From: Brucella cytisi
GTDB lineage: Bacteria; Pseudomonadota; Alphaproteobacteria; Rhizobiales; Rhizobiaceae
Direction of reading: 5' to 3'
Assembly (NCBI GenBank): GCA_012103075.1
Contig: JAAVLQ010000001.1
Location: forward strand, 1,488,001-1,552,000
Length of the DNA stretch: 64,000 bases
Shown: positions 41,667 through 51,783 of the stretch, piece by piece
Numbering within the stretch: the stretch's first letter is position 1
Layout: each line of letters starts with the position of its first letter
Notes under the pieces: generated by a model
The model's database searches: none
What the model saw: the letters and a program-made list of their open reading frames with translations, nothing else
Told to the model about the DNA's origin: nothing
Made by a program: the position numbers and the translations under genes

Positions 41667-42671
41667 TTACTTGCCAGTGAAGAGCTGATCGAGCACTCCG
41701 CCTTCGGCGAAATGTTCCTTCTGCACCTTCTCCCAGCCACCGAAAGCATCTTCAACCGTCACGAGACGCACATCAGGATAGATGTCCTTGTGCTTTGCAA
41801 TGACATCCTTGTCGTGCACACGGTTGAAGTTCTGAGCCAGAATTTCCTGACCTTCCGGCGAATAGAGATAGTTCAGATAGGCTTCCGCTATCTTGCGCGA
41901 TCCACGCTTGTCTACCACCTTGTCGACGACCGTAACGGGAAACTCCGCCAGCAGGCTGACTTCTGGGACAACGACATCATACTTGTCCGGTCCGAGAACT
42001 TTCTCAGTCCCGCGTGTTTCAGCTTCAAACGTCACCAGCACATCGCCAATGCCACGTTCGGCAAAGTCGTCGTTGCTCCACGTCCGCCTGTATCGAAGAC
42101 GGGAACATTCTTGAAAATCTTCCCGATGAACTCGTGTACCTTCGCCTGATCACCCTTGAACGCCTCGTTCGCATAGGCCGTCGCAGCAAGATAGGTATAG
42201 CGCGCATTGCCTGAAGTCTTCGGGTTCGGGAAGATCACCTTCACGTCGTCACGCGCCAGATCGTCCCAATTCTTGATGTTCTTCGGATTGCCCTCACGAA
42301 CGAGGAATGCAGGGAGCGAATAGTAAGGCGAGGAGTTGTTCGGAAGCCGCTTCTGCCAGTCCGCCGGAATCAGATTACCCTTGTCATGGAGGACCTGAAC
42401 GTCGGTCACCTGATTGAAGGTCACCACATCCGCCTCAAGCCCTTCCAGAATCGAACGCGCCTGCTTGGAGGAGCCAGCATGGGATTGATTGACGGTTAGA
42501 TCCTCGCCGGTCTTGGTCTTCCAGTCAGCGATGAAGGCTTTATTGACCTGTTCGTAGAGTTCCCGCGCAATGTCATAGGAAACATTGAGTATTTCCTTCG
42601 GCTCCTGTGCCTGAACCGGCGCAGAGCCGAGACCGAGGGCTACCGCCGCATATAGAATAATTTTTTCTCAT
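41667..42671 (-). CDS. sbp: Sbp, periplasmic sulfate-binding protein (about three frame breaks)
   Basis: Secreted solute-binding protein of the sulfate importer. The start MRK with an A-run break at 42660-42666 continues [18 protein letters not shown], a signal peptide. The mature protein opens [18 protein letters not shown], then [20 protein letters not shown], the sulfate-site region, [17 protein letters not shown], and after a break near 42045 [20 protein letters not shown]. It ends [10 protein letters not shown]. About 334 residues. An upstream in-frame ATG at 42680 is possible; GGGGATGGG favours 42671. Confidence 0.92.
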
Positions 42672-42887
42672 TAGACCCATCCCCACCACGCTGTTTGCAA
42701 AAGCGCTCTAAACTGGATTGTTTTCAGAAAACAAATCTAACGAGAGAAGAGACAAAATCAATCTAAATCATTGATTTAAATATATAAACTACTTTCAGAG
42801 TCATTCATGGAACCTGCGCCCAAACCACATGCTGGCATGAGAAAATAATTCTCATCAGGAGCGAAACCATAAAATGAAATGCAAAAA

Positions 42888-42911
42888 GGCAGGAGACCTC
42901 CCTCTCCTGCC
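42888..42911 (-). terminator. Intrinsic terminator of the small minus-strand gene at 42937
   Basis: Nine-base stem GGCAGGAGA / TCTCCTGCC with loop CCTCCC. On the minus strand it is followed by TTTTTGC, the normal form of an intrinsic terminator, 26 bases after the stop of the small gene. Its presence is the best evidence that this gene is transcribed. Confidence 0.75.
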
Positions 42912-42936
42912 TTCAAAACTTTCTTAGACTCTGGAC

Positions 42937-43124
42937 TTACCAGAAACCGCGATGCTGCCAGCACCAGAGAAAATTATGCTCGCCACGCTCCAGCCGACTA
43001 CGGCGGCGGGCTGCAATCTCTTCCGCATTCAACTTCATCTCGCCCAAGGCCGCTCCAGAAGGGCCGGAACACGCAAAACCGTATTCTTCATTTTCGTAGC
43101 GAGCTGTTGAACGGTTCGCTTCAT
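42937..43124 (-). CDS. Small basic protein, function unknown (probable frame break)
   Basis: ATG 43124 gives MKRTVQQLATKMKNTVL; in that frame it stops after about 29 codons. One base added near 43075 joins it to CSGPSGAALGEMKLNAEEIA and ARRRSRLERGEHNFLWCWQH, ending RGFW at 42937, about 62 residues. The Arg-rich middle and Trp-rich end resemble small DUF1127-like proteins but I cannot assign it. A terminator follows directly. The joined frame is inference. Confidence 0.45.
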
Positions 43125-43297
43125 GCCGGCCTCCTCATTGCCTTACGCTCAAATATCATCGCGTTTTCGCCGCAACAATGAACGATAGGTTAATTTTGAA
43201 GGCTTTCGGTTTTTGTCAATAACCTACTTATTTTATCGGAGTTAACTGCGTGAAATAATTTGCGAGCCAGACCAAACAACCCGCAAATTCATTCCTG

Positions 43298-44866
43298 TTA
43301 AACCTCATAGTCGGATGAGGGGACAATGCGTACCTTGCCGATATGACGACCATTCATCGACTCGATCTTGAACTCCGGGCCATCGGCAACGAAACTTTCT
43401 CCACCCAAAGGCAGGTGTCCGAGATGCCAGAGAACATAGCCGGCAAGGGTAGTATAACGGTCACCGTCATCCAGAAGGTCGCGTTCCAGAAGGCCGCTTA
43501 ACCGGCGAATATCGGTAAAGCCGTCTACAAGATAACCACCCTGCCCGTCCGACTGCGCGACAGCCGCCTCTTCGTCTTCATCCGGGAACTCACCAGCAAT
43601 GGCTTCCAGAACGTCGGTCGGCGTCACGACACCTTCGAAAGAGCCATGCTCATCGACGACGACTGCGATCTGGACAGGTGAATTACGCAACTGCTCCATA
43701 ACGCGCAGCACGTTTGCATTTTCATGCACCACAAGCGGCTGTTTTACGATCTTGTCCCAGTCGACAGGCTTCTTGTCACCAATATCGAGCAAAAGGTCCC
43801 GGACCAACGCCACGCCGATGAACTCGTCCACCTGACGGCGCGCAACGATGACGCGAGAATGTGACAGCTCACGAATGGCCGCATCAAGTTCCGCTTCGTC
43901 TTCATCGAGGTCAAGCCACTCGATCTCGTTGCGCGGCGACATGATAGAACGCACAGGTCGATCAGCCAGATCAAGAACGCCGCGGATCATCTCCTTTTCT
44001 TCCGGCAGGAAGACATCACTGGCCGCTGTCTGCTGAGCAATCACGTCAACCGTGTCGGAAAGCGGGTTTTCGCCGCGACTGCCACCGAGTAGACGCAGGA
44101 CGGCACCCGCAGTGCGCTCTCGCAGATCGTTGGTCGTGACCAGCTTTTCGCGATTGTGTCGCGACATCTGGTTGGCCGCTTCGATCAACACCGAGAAGCC
44201 GATCGCCGCATAAAGATATCCCTTTGGAATATGGAAGCCGAAACCTTCCACGACCAGACTGAAACCGATCATCATCAGGAAGCCAAGACACAGGATGACA
44301 ACGGTGGGGTGTTTGTTGACAAAATCCATCAGCGGCTTGGAAGCAAGCATCATTACGCCGATGGCGATAATGACAGCAATCATCATGACCGGCAGATGCT
44401 GAACCATGCCCACAGCCGTGATGACACTATCCAGCGAGAACACGGCATCAAGCACGACAATCTGAACGATCACCTGCCAGAACACAGCATGCACGACCTT
44501 GGAACTCTTAGGCCCATGATCACCCTCCAGCCGCTCATGTAGCTCCATCGTGCCCTTGGCGAGGAGAAACAGACCACCAATTAGCATGATGATGTCTCGG
44601 CCCGAGAACGACATCCCCATCAGCGAAACCAATGGCTCACGGAGGGTGACGATCCGGGAAATCGACGCCAGCAGCACCAAACGCATCAAAAGAGCCAGAG
44701 TAAGGCCGATAAGTCGCGCGCGATTACGTTGGTGCGGGGGCAGTTTGTCGGCCAGAATGGCAATAAAGACGAGATTGTCGATACCGAGAACGATCTCGAG
44801 CACCACCAATGTCACCAAACCTATCCGGGCATTGGGGTCGGCAATCCAGTCCATGGACCAGTCCAT
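43298..44866 (-). CDS. TerC-family membrane protein with CBS pair and CorC/HlyC domain
   Basis: Intact 522-residue protein. Residues 1-240 are a TerC domain with about seven helices and the hallmark acidic pairs [20 protein letters not shown] and [18 protein letters not shown], which are probably metal sites. A CBS pair follows ([20 protein letters not shown] and [20 protein letters not shown]), then a CorC_HlyC domain ending [17 protein letters not shown]. TerC proteins are linked to manganese export. The start has AAAGGAGCC upstream. It stands alone. Confidence 0.94.
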   Translation of the reverse strand: MDWSMDWIADPNARIGLVTLVVLEIVLGIDNLVFIAILADKLPPHQRNRARLIGLTLALLMRLVLLASISRIVTLREPLVSLMGMSFSGRDIIMLIGGLFLLAKGTMELHERLEGDHGPKSSKVVHAVFWQVIVQIVVLDAVFSLDSVITAVGMVQHLPVMMIAVIIAIGVMMLASKPLMDFVNKHPTVVILCLGFLMMIGFSLVVEGFGFHIPKGYLYAAIGFSVLIEAANQMSRHNREKLVTTNDLRERTAGAVLRLLGGSRGENPLSDTVDVIAQQTAASDVFLPEEKEMIRGVLDLADRPVRSIMSPRNEIEWLDLDEDEAELDAAIRELSHSRVIVARRQVDEFIGVALVRDLLLDIGDKKPVDWDKIVKQPLVVHENANVLRVMEQLRNSPVQIAVVVDEHGSFEGVVTPTDVLEAIAGEFPDEDEEAAVAQSDGQGGYLVDGFTDIRRLSGLLERDLLDDGDRYTTLAGYVLWHLGHLPLGGESFVADGPEFKIESMNGRHIGKVRIVPSSDYEV

Positions 44867-45186
44867 GATATGTCGGCTCCTTTAAAGATCAGCAGAAATG
44901 GAAGTTGAGAAATTCGTCGCAACAGCTTTGTGACCGGGCTGCATTTGTGCAGTCCAGTCTCTTCCGGGCGAAGGCTATCGGGAATTGTTCAATGCGCTGG
45001 AAGCCCGAATACCCCTCCGGGAATTCGGACTTCGAGAAGACGAATCGTCAGAACTGTCGTCGGGCATAAAGCGCGATGAACCTTATATGAGGTGTCGCGA
45101 GGCCTAAATCCTCAGCCACACCGGTTGCCACATGGAACATATGGTCTGTTATTATGCAGACCGAAGCCTGTAGCACAAGAGGTCGA
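44867..45186. other. Intergenic stretch upstream of the TerC gene
   Basis: About 320 bases with no supported gene. It must hold the promoter of the TerC gene. I looked for the manganese (yybP-ykoY) riboswitch often found before TerC genes and did not see its conserved sequence. Confidence 0.5.
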
Positions 45187-45846
45187 TTATTCGGCGGGAG
45201 AGACCTGAACGCGGCGCTTACGCTCCCGACGTGGACGAGCTTTGAAAAAGCGCACACCGATAACCGTCGCAATGATGGTGACGATAGTGATTCCGATCAC
45301 GAACCAGAACATGTGATCGCCATCCATTCTGGCGAAAACGCCTGCTCCACGACCTGCCAGCCAGCCCGGAAGGAACATCAGCGGAGCCCATACAAGCGCG
45401 GAGAGGACATTGGCTGTTTGGAAGCGCGTCTGATCCATAGACATCATACCGGCAACCATCGGCACGGTACAGCGCACAGGGCCGAAGAAACGACCAAGGA
45501 ACACTGCAGAAAAACCATAGCGACGGAAGAGAAGGCGCGCACGCGCCACACCGCTGCGGTGTTTGTTGAGCGGCCACTTATGAATAATATTGCGGCCCAG
45601 CCACCAGCCCGGAAATAGGAGATGATATCGCCAATCACTGCGCCGATAATCGCACCGATTATAACGGGAATGGGTTCGATGATTCCGGCACCCACGAGGC
45701 CGCCAATAGCGATCATGATCGGCGTAGCTGGAATGAACATTCCTATAATGGCGAGATTCGCCGAAGGCGATAACGCCCACGATAGGCCCAGCCCATGCCC
45801 GATGATCGGAAATAAACTGTCCGAGATCGCCTATTATACTTTCCAT
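45187..45846 (-). CDS. DedA-family membrane protein (about two frame breaks)
   Basis: Inner-membrane protein of about 219 residues. ATG 45846 (GAGGACGGA upstream) gives MESIIGDLGQFISDHRAW, then GPIVGVIAFGESLAIIGMFI with the DedA-typical F/L-G-E-S, PATPIMIAIGGLVGAGIIE, and IGAIIGAVIGDIISYFAGWW. After the second break come FLGRFFGPVRCTVPMVAGMM (the conserved F/G-R-F-x-G-P-x-R motif) and MFLPGWLAGRGAGVF. Breaks lie near 45760 and 45620. DedA proteins act in lipid-carrier recycling and envelope homeostasis. Confidence 0.9.
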   Translation of the reverse strand: MESIIGDLGQFISDHRAWAGPIVGVIAFGESRHYRNVHSSYADHDRYWRPRGCRNHRTHSRYNRCDYRRSDWRYHLLFPGWWLGRNIIHKWPLNKHRSGVARARLLFRRYGFSAVFLGRFFGPVRCTVPMVAGMMSMDQTRFQTANVLSALVWAPLMFLPGWLAGRGAGVFARMDGDHMFWFVIGITIVTIIATVIGVRFFKARPRRERKRRVQVSPAE

Positions 45847-45993
45847 TCCGTCCTCAAATGTCGCGAACCGGATTTTGAAACGATATGAGCCGTTTCTGTT
45901 TTCTTCGGCAAGGGCAACCCGGTGCATAAAGCGCCTTGCTCTGACAAATTTTAGGGGCGGCGCCGGTGTCCGTGACGTCAGAACCACTACCAA

Positions 45994-46423
45994 CCGATCA
46001 AGTCTTTTATATGCCGTAGTTTCTCAGACAAGCATCAATAATTGATGACATGGCTGCGACATTTGCAGCGTGACTCTACTCCCCGAACGAAACCTCCCCG
46101 CCGCACGTATTAGTCCAGCATCGGCGAATATGGAGCCGCAGGGTTCCGCTTACAACGCCGAAAACGTGAAAAAATGAATCAAATCAAGAATCTCTCATTT
46201 TTGATTCTCAAAAGAGCGACCAGAAAAACACAACCAGAATGCACACACCCTGAAAAAGACACCGGTAACGCGCAGATATGGATTTTCGGAAGGCCCGCAT
46301 TTCCGGGCTTTTACGCAAGCTGTTATTTTTTCAGAAATTTTGCAGTTGGAGGCTGGACAGGTGGAAAAGAGGCCGTTATAGAACCGCTCACTTCACCGGG
46401 GCCGCTGCCTCGGCAAAGCGAGT
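45994..46423. other. Intergenic stretch upstream of tRNA-Lys
   Basis: About 430 bases. No gene I can support. A short GTG-started frame of 35 codons ends at 46173 (MEPQGSAYNAENVKK at its end) and a hairpin around 46292-46314 (GGCCCG / CGGGC then TTTT) looks like an intrinsic terminator for an unseen short transcript. The tRNA promoter must lie near 46380-46420. Confidence 0.35.
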
Positions 46424-46499
<76 letters not shown>

Positions 46500-46534
46500 C
46501 TTTTTCTTCTGAAAACAAACGCTTCCGCTGATAA

Positions 46535-46552
46535 CTGATCCTGATGGATCAG
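46535..46552 (+). terminator. Hairpin downstream of tRNA-Lys
   Basis: CTGATCC-TGAT-GGATCAG, a seven-base perfect stem 36 bases after the tRNA, followed by AAAAATTCTTCTT. A T-run (46501-46505) immediately after the tRNA may also end transcription. Confidence 0.4.
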
Positions 46553-46764
46553 AAAAATTCTTCTTGCCCGAACGAATATGTGTCTCAGTGCCTGCGGATA
46601 ATTTTTCGCTTTGGAGAATGCTTCAGCTCTGGTTCGCTCATACACTCCCCAATACATTACCGATAATTAATTGGCATATTCATATGCGGTTCATCTAAAA
46701 AGACAGACATTACTCGCACGCCTTTTAGCGGCGCCCCTGTAAAGAGTAATGGAGCCAAATAGCC

Positions 46765-47298
46765 ATGAAATCGAAGACCGCATTTATCGCTGTAATTGCA
46801 ACATCTTTGCTTGCTGTACCCGCACTGGCACAAGAAAATAGCAGTGCAAATACTGATAAACCGGCAGCAGAGACGACCGTTGCCTCAAACAAGGACATGA
46901 AGGGCAAGCGCGGCCCCGTCGATCTTGAGAAATTCTCACGCATGGATGACCTCAAGGCCGCCGATACCGATGGCGACGGCGTACTTTCTCGCGCCGAAAT
47001 CGAAGCACTGGCACTCAAGCGCATCGTGAGCCGGGCAGCTGACCGCATGGAGCGTCGCCTCGACGTCAATGGCGACGGCAAGGTTACGCTTGCGGAAGTG
47101 GAGAACCAGCGTAAGAAGGAATTCGCTGCACTGGATCGAAATGAGGATGGCAAAATCGATCGCAGCGAAATGCGCGCCGCGAAGATGCATCACCAAGCCA
47201 GAGGCTCTCACCACAAAGGTTCACATCACATGGGCAACCACAAAGGTGGTGAGCACAAAGGCCCGATGAAGGATCAGGCAGAAAAGCCACAGGAATAA
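46765..47298 (+). CDS. Secreted EF-hand protein with His-rich C-terminus
   Basis: Intact 177-residue protein. Signal peptide MKSKTAFIAVIATSLLAVPA then LAQ, followed by three calcium-binding loops: DTDGDGVLSRAE (residues 67-78), DVNGDGKVTLAE (100-111) and DRNEDGKIDRSE (124-135). The last 35 residues are His/Lys/Gly-rich (HHQARGSHHKGSHHMGNHKG) and could bind transition metal. Likely a periplasmic calcium or metal buffer or sensor; related secreted EF-hand proteins are common in Rhizobiales. Its own terminator follows, so it is monocistronic. Confidence 0.88.
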   Translation: MKSKTAFIAVIATSLLAVPALAQENSSANTDKPAAETTVASNKDMKGKRGPVDLEKFSRMDDLKAADTDGDGVLSRAEIEALALKRIVSRAADRMERRLDVNGDGKVTLAEVENQRKKEFAALDRNEDGKIDRSEMRAAKMHHQARGSHHKGSHHMGNHKGGEHKGPMKDQAEKPQE

Positions 47299-47310
47299 AG
47301 CTGAAATAAA

Positions 47311-47338
47311 AAAACCCGGGCTCAATGCCCGGGTTTTT
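47311..47338. terminator. Intrinsic terminator after the EF-hand gene
   Basis: AAAACCCGGGC-TCAAT-GCCCGGGTTTTT: eleven-base stem with A-run before and T-run after, so it works in both directions. It lies between the EF-hand gene and the convergent fucU-like gene. Confidence 0.9.
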
Positions 47339-47362
47339 CATACGCGATGTCAATTTCACCGT

Positions 47363-47784
47363 TCAAGAGCGGATGACGCCCTTCTTGAAAATGATATTGC
47401 CATAAAGCCGCTTCTCACCGGTACGAATGATCGCAAAAGCATCGCGAGCGCGGTGATAAAAGCAAATCTTTCAACTGGATCGACGGAAATCTTTCGACCC
47501 TCAGCCTTTTCTATGACTGATTCAAATTCCTTGAAAATCGCCGGCGTTTCATTGGGCGCCTGCATGACAGCGGCTGGCTTGTCGACAAAATCATCCAAAG
47601 GCAACAGCGACAACACAGCCTCGGCCATATCCGTTGCAGTGATCCCCGGAAAGTCCAGCACGTGGACACCAGAGGACTGCGCCGGATAATTGGCATCAAC
47701 AATCACGAGATCGTCTCCGTGCCCCATATCGGCAAGAACCTCGAGCAACGAGCCGGTCAGCAATGGATTGATGTTCTTCAACAT
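47363..47784 (-). CDS. RbsD/FucU-family sugar mutarotase (one frame break)
   Basis: About 140 residues. MLKNINPLLTGSLLEVLADM with GHGDDLVIVDANYPAQS holds the catalytic His/Asp region of the FucU/RbsD family, which interconverts the anomers of L-fucose or pyranose sugars. A missing T near 47459 breaks the frame after VERFAF; it resumes YHRARDAFAIIRTGEKRLYG, matching the typical C-terminus, and ends IIFKKGVIRS. It lies 91 bases downstream of dppC on the same strand, so it may be the last gene of that operon. Confidence 0.85.
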
Positions 47785-47875
47785 AAGACGTGAGTTCCTA
47801 TAAAAATTCTGTCGCCTCACACTAAACAACTCGCTTTCAGAATCGCAAGGTCCAAGTGTTGGAAGTTGACCGGTC

Positions 47876-48744
47876 TTATCTCGTGGTCGGATCCAGCTTG
47901 TCGCGTAGCCAATCACCCACAAAGCTGATCGACAGCGTCGTGAACATGATCACAAATGACGGCGCGAGCATGATCCACGGTGCGCGAGTGAGATATTCGC
48001 GACCATAACCAACCATATTACCAAGGCTGGTCATCGGCGGCTGCACACCGAGGCCCAGAAACGAGAGGCTGCTTTCAAGGAGAATAATCTCCGGGAATGT
48101 CAGCGTCATCGAGACGATTAGCGTTGAAGCAATGTTCGGGAGGATGTGTTTGAGATACACCCGCGACGGCGTAGCGCCGAGCTGGGTAACCGCTGCTGCA
48201 TAACCTTGTGCATTCGCTGAGACAGCCAGCCCACGCGCGATACGGGCATAACGCTCCCAGCCGTAGAAGCCCATCAGGCAGGTCAGCAACAGAAGCGAGC
48301 TTCCGAAGAACGCCAGTACGGCAAGAGACAAAATCAGGAATGGCAACGCCGCCTGAAAATCAGCCAGCATGACCACAACCTGCTCCACCGCGCCTCGAAA
48401 ATAAGCTGCGAGAAAACCGAGTGTCGTCCCGAACACCGCTGAAATGATCGTCGCACCAAACGCGATGAGCAGCGAAATGCGAATGGATTCGATAAGGCGT
48501 GAAAGCACGTCACGTCCCAGCTCATCGGTACCCAGCCAATGCTGTGCGTTCCCCGGCAGTGCGAGGCGGTTTTTCAGGTCAAAGGCTGTGATGTTGTAGG
48601 GTTTTATCCAGTCCGCAGTCAGCGCAATCAGGATCATTGCGGCGATCCAGATAAAGCCGATGATAACCATCAGCGGAATGCTTTTACGGCTCTTTTTTTC
48701 GGTTGCGTGGAAACAGTGGCAGTATTGGCGGTCATATCCGTCAT
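47876..48744 (-). CDS. DppC-type oligopeptide ABC permease (one frame break)
   Basis: Second membrane subunit of the dipeptide/oligopeptide-type importer. ATG 48744 gives MTDMTANTATVSTQPKK; a missing A in the run near 48696 breaks the frame before SIPLMVIIGFIWIAAMI. Typical features: HWLGTDELGRDVLSRLIESI, the EAA loop ARIARGLAVSANAQGYAAAV and HILPNIASTLIVSMTLTFPE, and LGLGVQPPMTSLGNMVGYG. About 289 residues, about six helices. It starts 10 bases after dppB ends. Confidence 0.92.
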
Positions 48745-48754
48745 CGGTTCAGCC

Positions 48755-49683
48755 TCACGCCTTGCCCTGCGCCTGACGCAGACGCGGATCGAGATAACCA
48801 TAGAGAAGATCAACAATGAAATTGGAGATCACCATCGTCGCGGCCACGAGAAGCAATATGCATTGCACGATAGCAAGATCGCGATTGGCTACCGAAACCA
48901 CGAGCAATCTGCCCACGCCCGGCGGGAAAAGAGCGATTCAACCACCACCGCACCTGCAATCAGCGATCCGACCATAAATCCGACGATAGTGACAATCGGA
49001 ATGGCCGCGTTAGGCAGTGCATGACGCCAGACAACATTTCGCCGGGACACACCTTTGGCACTCGCCGTGCGAATATAGGGCTGCCCCAGAATCTCGATCA
49101 TTGCGCTGCGGGAGAACCGCGCCAGAATGGCCGCGCCGCCGAGCCCCATGGTGATTATGGGTAGAATGGCATGCATCCAGCTGTCCTGCCCGCCCGAGGG
49201 CAACCAGCCCAACGAAACCGAGAACACCAGCACGAGCAACAAGCCAAGTACAAAACTCGGTAAAGTGAAGCCGATGACGGCAGTAGCCATGACAGCCCGG
49301 TCAATGAAGCTGTTGCGATGCAACGCAGCATAAATTCCGGCCGGAATGCCAAGCCCAAGTTTGATCAACAATGCCGGTATCGTAAGTTGAAGCGTCGCGG
49401 GAATGCGCTCGGTCACCAGTGCGATTGCAGATTGGCCATCGCGCATCGATATCCCAAGATCGCCGCGCGCAATAGCGCCGAAATAGCGCAAATATTGCTG
49501 CCAGAGCGGATCATCGAGCCCCCAGTTCTTCCGGAAGGCAGCTATCGCTTCCGGTGGCGCGTCCGGTCCCATGATGATCTGGGCCGGATCACCGGACATA
49601 CGCAAAACGACGAAAGCGAATGTCACCACAAGAAGAATGGTCACAAATGCGCGAACCCCGCGAACCATCAGAAATCTAAGCAT
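48755..49683 (-). CDS. DppB-type oligopeptide ABC permease (one frame break)
   Basis: First membrane subunit. MLRFLMVRGVRAFVTILLVV (first helix), GPDAPPEAIAAFRKNWGLDD, WQQYLRYFGAIARGDLGISM and the EAA loop YIRTASAKGVSRRNVVWRHA are classic DppB. A missing G near 48928 breaks the frame after VVVESLFSR; it resumes PGVGRLLVVSVANRDLAIVQ, ending LDPRLRQAQGKA at 48755. About 309 residues. The ATG lies within the last codons of dppF. An apparent dppF-dppB fusion frame exists only because of a break in dppF. Confidence 0.93.
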
Positions 49684-50662
49684 CAATATTGTCCGTCTGC
49701 AGGCTTCCTGCAAAATGACAGGCCACTTTGCGTCCCGCTGGCATGTCGAGAAGTTCAGGTGTCTCGCTGCTGCAGCGCGGAGCCGCGAAACGGCAGCGGG
49801 GGTGAAACGCACAGCCATTAGGTCGCGCGGCAGGGTTCGGCGGCTCTCCTGCAGGATGATGCGATCACTGAGAGGAGTTCCAGCGACAGGGACACTGGAC
49901 ACCAGCGCCTGCGTGTAGGGGTGAAGCGGTTTGGCAAAAATCTCGTCCGAGGACGCCTCTTCGACGATCCGGCCCAGATACATGACCGCAACACGATCCG
50001 AAATATTGCGTACCACCTTCAGATCATGGCTGATGAAAACCATGGCGATGCCTTCGCGTTCCTGCAAATCGCGCAAAAGATTCACAACCTGCGCCTGAAT
50101 GGAAACATCCAGCGCCGATACAGGTTCGTCGCAAACAATGAGTTGCGGCTTGCATGCGATGGCGCGTGCAATGACGACACGCTGGCGCTGCCCGCCTGAA
50201 AGCTCATGCGGATAGCGCGAAGCCTGATCGGGACGAAGGCCGACCGCTCGCATCAGCTCTGCAACACGCGCTTTCTGCTCAGCAGCGGTTCCAATTCCGT
50301 GAATCTCCAGTGGCTCGGTAATCTGACGGCCAATCGGCAACCGTCGGTCGAGAGCTGCCAGAGGGTCCTGATAGACAAGCTGCATACGCGCCCGCAAAGC
50401 GCGCCAGCTTGCCGTTTTCTGGCGAGGTAGGGCTGAACCTTCAAACGTCACCTCTCCCTCGCTGGGATCTTCCAGACCGAGAAGCAGCCGCCCGGTCGTG
50501 GATTTACCCGAACCGGACTCGCCAACAATGCCCAGTGTTGTTGCCGGAGCGACCGATATGGAGCCCGTCGACCGCGTGCACCGCGACCGGTTTTGCGAAC
50601 GGACCTTTGCGCGACGTGTAGGTTTTGACAAGGTCGCGAGCTTCGATGAGAGCAGCTGTCAT
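49676..50662 (-). CDS. DppF-type ABC ATPase (two frame breaks)
   Basis: One of two ATPase subunits. [20 protein letters not shown] leads in; after a break near 50555 the Walker A GIVGESGSGKSTTGRLLLG, VYQDPLAALDRRLPIGRQI (Q-loop), signature YPHELSGGQRQRVVIARAIA and Walker B IVCDEPVSALDVSIQ follow. The C-terminal oligopeptide domain is hidden by a break near 49855 and reads NGCAFHPRCRFAAPRCSSET. Stop at 49676 overlaps dppB by eight bases. About 328 residues. Confidence 0.93.
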
Positions 50663-51692
50663 TGTGCTATTGCCCTTGTGCTCGCCGGGACTGAAACATG
50701 GCCACTCATGGATGGCAGCAAATGCGAGGTCGCCGGATAGGGATGAAAGCACGAGACCATGCGCCCCTCACCGGCATCGTCCTGCGGAACACCGAGTCTG
50801 GGGAGGCTTCGCGCGCAGAGATCATTCGCGCTCAAGCAGCGTGGCGAAAATGCGCAACCTTGCGGAAGCTTGCCCGGCTCAGGAACTGTGCCCTCAATGG
50901 GGATCAGACGATTGCGCCCGCCATCAAGGTTCGGAATGGAATCGAACAGGCCGTGTGTATAAGGATGGCGCGGAGCAGCAAAGAGTGCTTCGGTCCGGGC
51001 CTGTTCAACGATACGCCCGGCATACATGACGGAAACACGTTCGCAAATTTGCGACACTGCACCAAGATCATGGCTGATAAAGACCACAGCCATGCCGGTT
51101 TCCGCACGCAATGCAGCCAATAGATCAAGAATTTGAGCCTGAATCGTAGCATCAAGTGCTGTCGTGGGCTCATCCGCGATAAGGATATCAGGATTGCCCG
51201 CCAGCGCCATGGCAATCATCAAACGCTGGTTCTGGCCACCGGAAAATTCGTGCGGATAATTATCGATGCGGCGACGCGCATCGGGTATTCCCACCAGTTC
51301 CATCAATCGCAAAACTTCTGATCGGGCTGCAGGTCCTCTCAAATTGCGATGAAGCCGCACGGCCTCCTCAATCTGGCGCCCGACCCGAATAACCGGATTT
51401 AGGGAACTCGACGGATCCTGAAAGATCATCGCAATACGGCCACCCCGAACACCTTCGAGCATGCTGCGCGATGCGGTCAGCAATTCTGTTCCTTCAAGGA
51501 GAACACTACCGGAGATCGACGCCTTTTTTCGGCAAGAGACCGAGCGCTGCCAGCGGTGACAGACTTGCCGCAGCCGGACTCCCCGACTAATCCGACAGCT
51601 TCGCCTCGCTCAATCGAAAGGTCGATACCATGCAGAACCGGCACGCCATCAAAGGCCACTTTGAGATTGGAAATTTCGACCAGCGGCATCAT
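50659..51692 (-). CDS. DppD-type ABC ATPase (one frame break)
   Basis: Other ATPase subunit. [20 protein letters not shown], Walker [15 protein letters not shown] near residue 40, a break near 51525, then [20 protein letters not shown], signature [20 protein letters not shown], Walker [17 protein letters not shown] and the oligo_HPY region [20 protein letters not shown] precedes ATG 51692; an in-frame ATG at 51710 is less well placed. The stop overlaps the dppF start as ATGA. About 344 residues. Confidence 0.92.
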
Positions 51693-51745
51693 GCAATCCT
51701 TCTGGTTCATTCACAGTCGCGGGGTTTGAAACCCCCAAAGGAAAA

Positions 51746-51770
51746 GCGAGCCCGATTGAACCGGGCTCGC
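51746..51770 (-). terminator. Intercistronic hairpin between the binding protein and dppD
   Basis: GCGAGCCCG / CGGGCTCGC with a seven-base loop, followed on the minus strand by TTTTCC. It sits 13 bases after the binding-protein stop. Such hairpins often cause partial termination or protect the upstream mRNA, giving more binding protein than permease. Confidence 0.6.
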
Positions 51771-51783
51771 CTCTACAAATGGA

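Noticed and set aside
44867..45186. Possible yybP-ykoY manganese riboswitch before the TerC gene
   Set aside because: The conserved GGGGAGUAGC-type sequence and paired stems of that class are not present.
48889..50631. A single 580-codon frame joining an ABC ATPase to a permease
   Set aside because: The middle is nonsense for either family; in the other frame the ATPase C-terminal domain (NGCAFHPRCRF) and its stop are clear, and the permease has its own ATG at 49683. The fusion comes from an indel near 49855.
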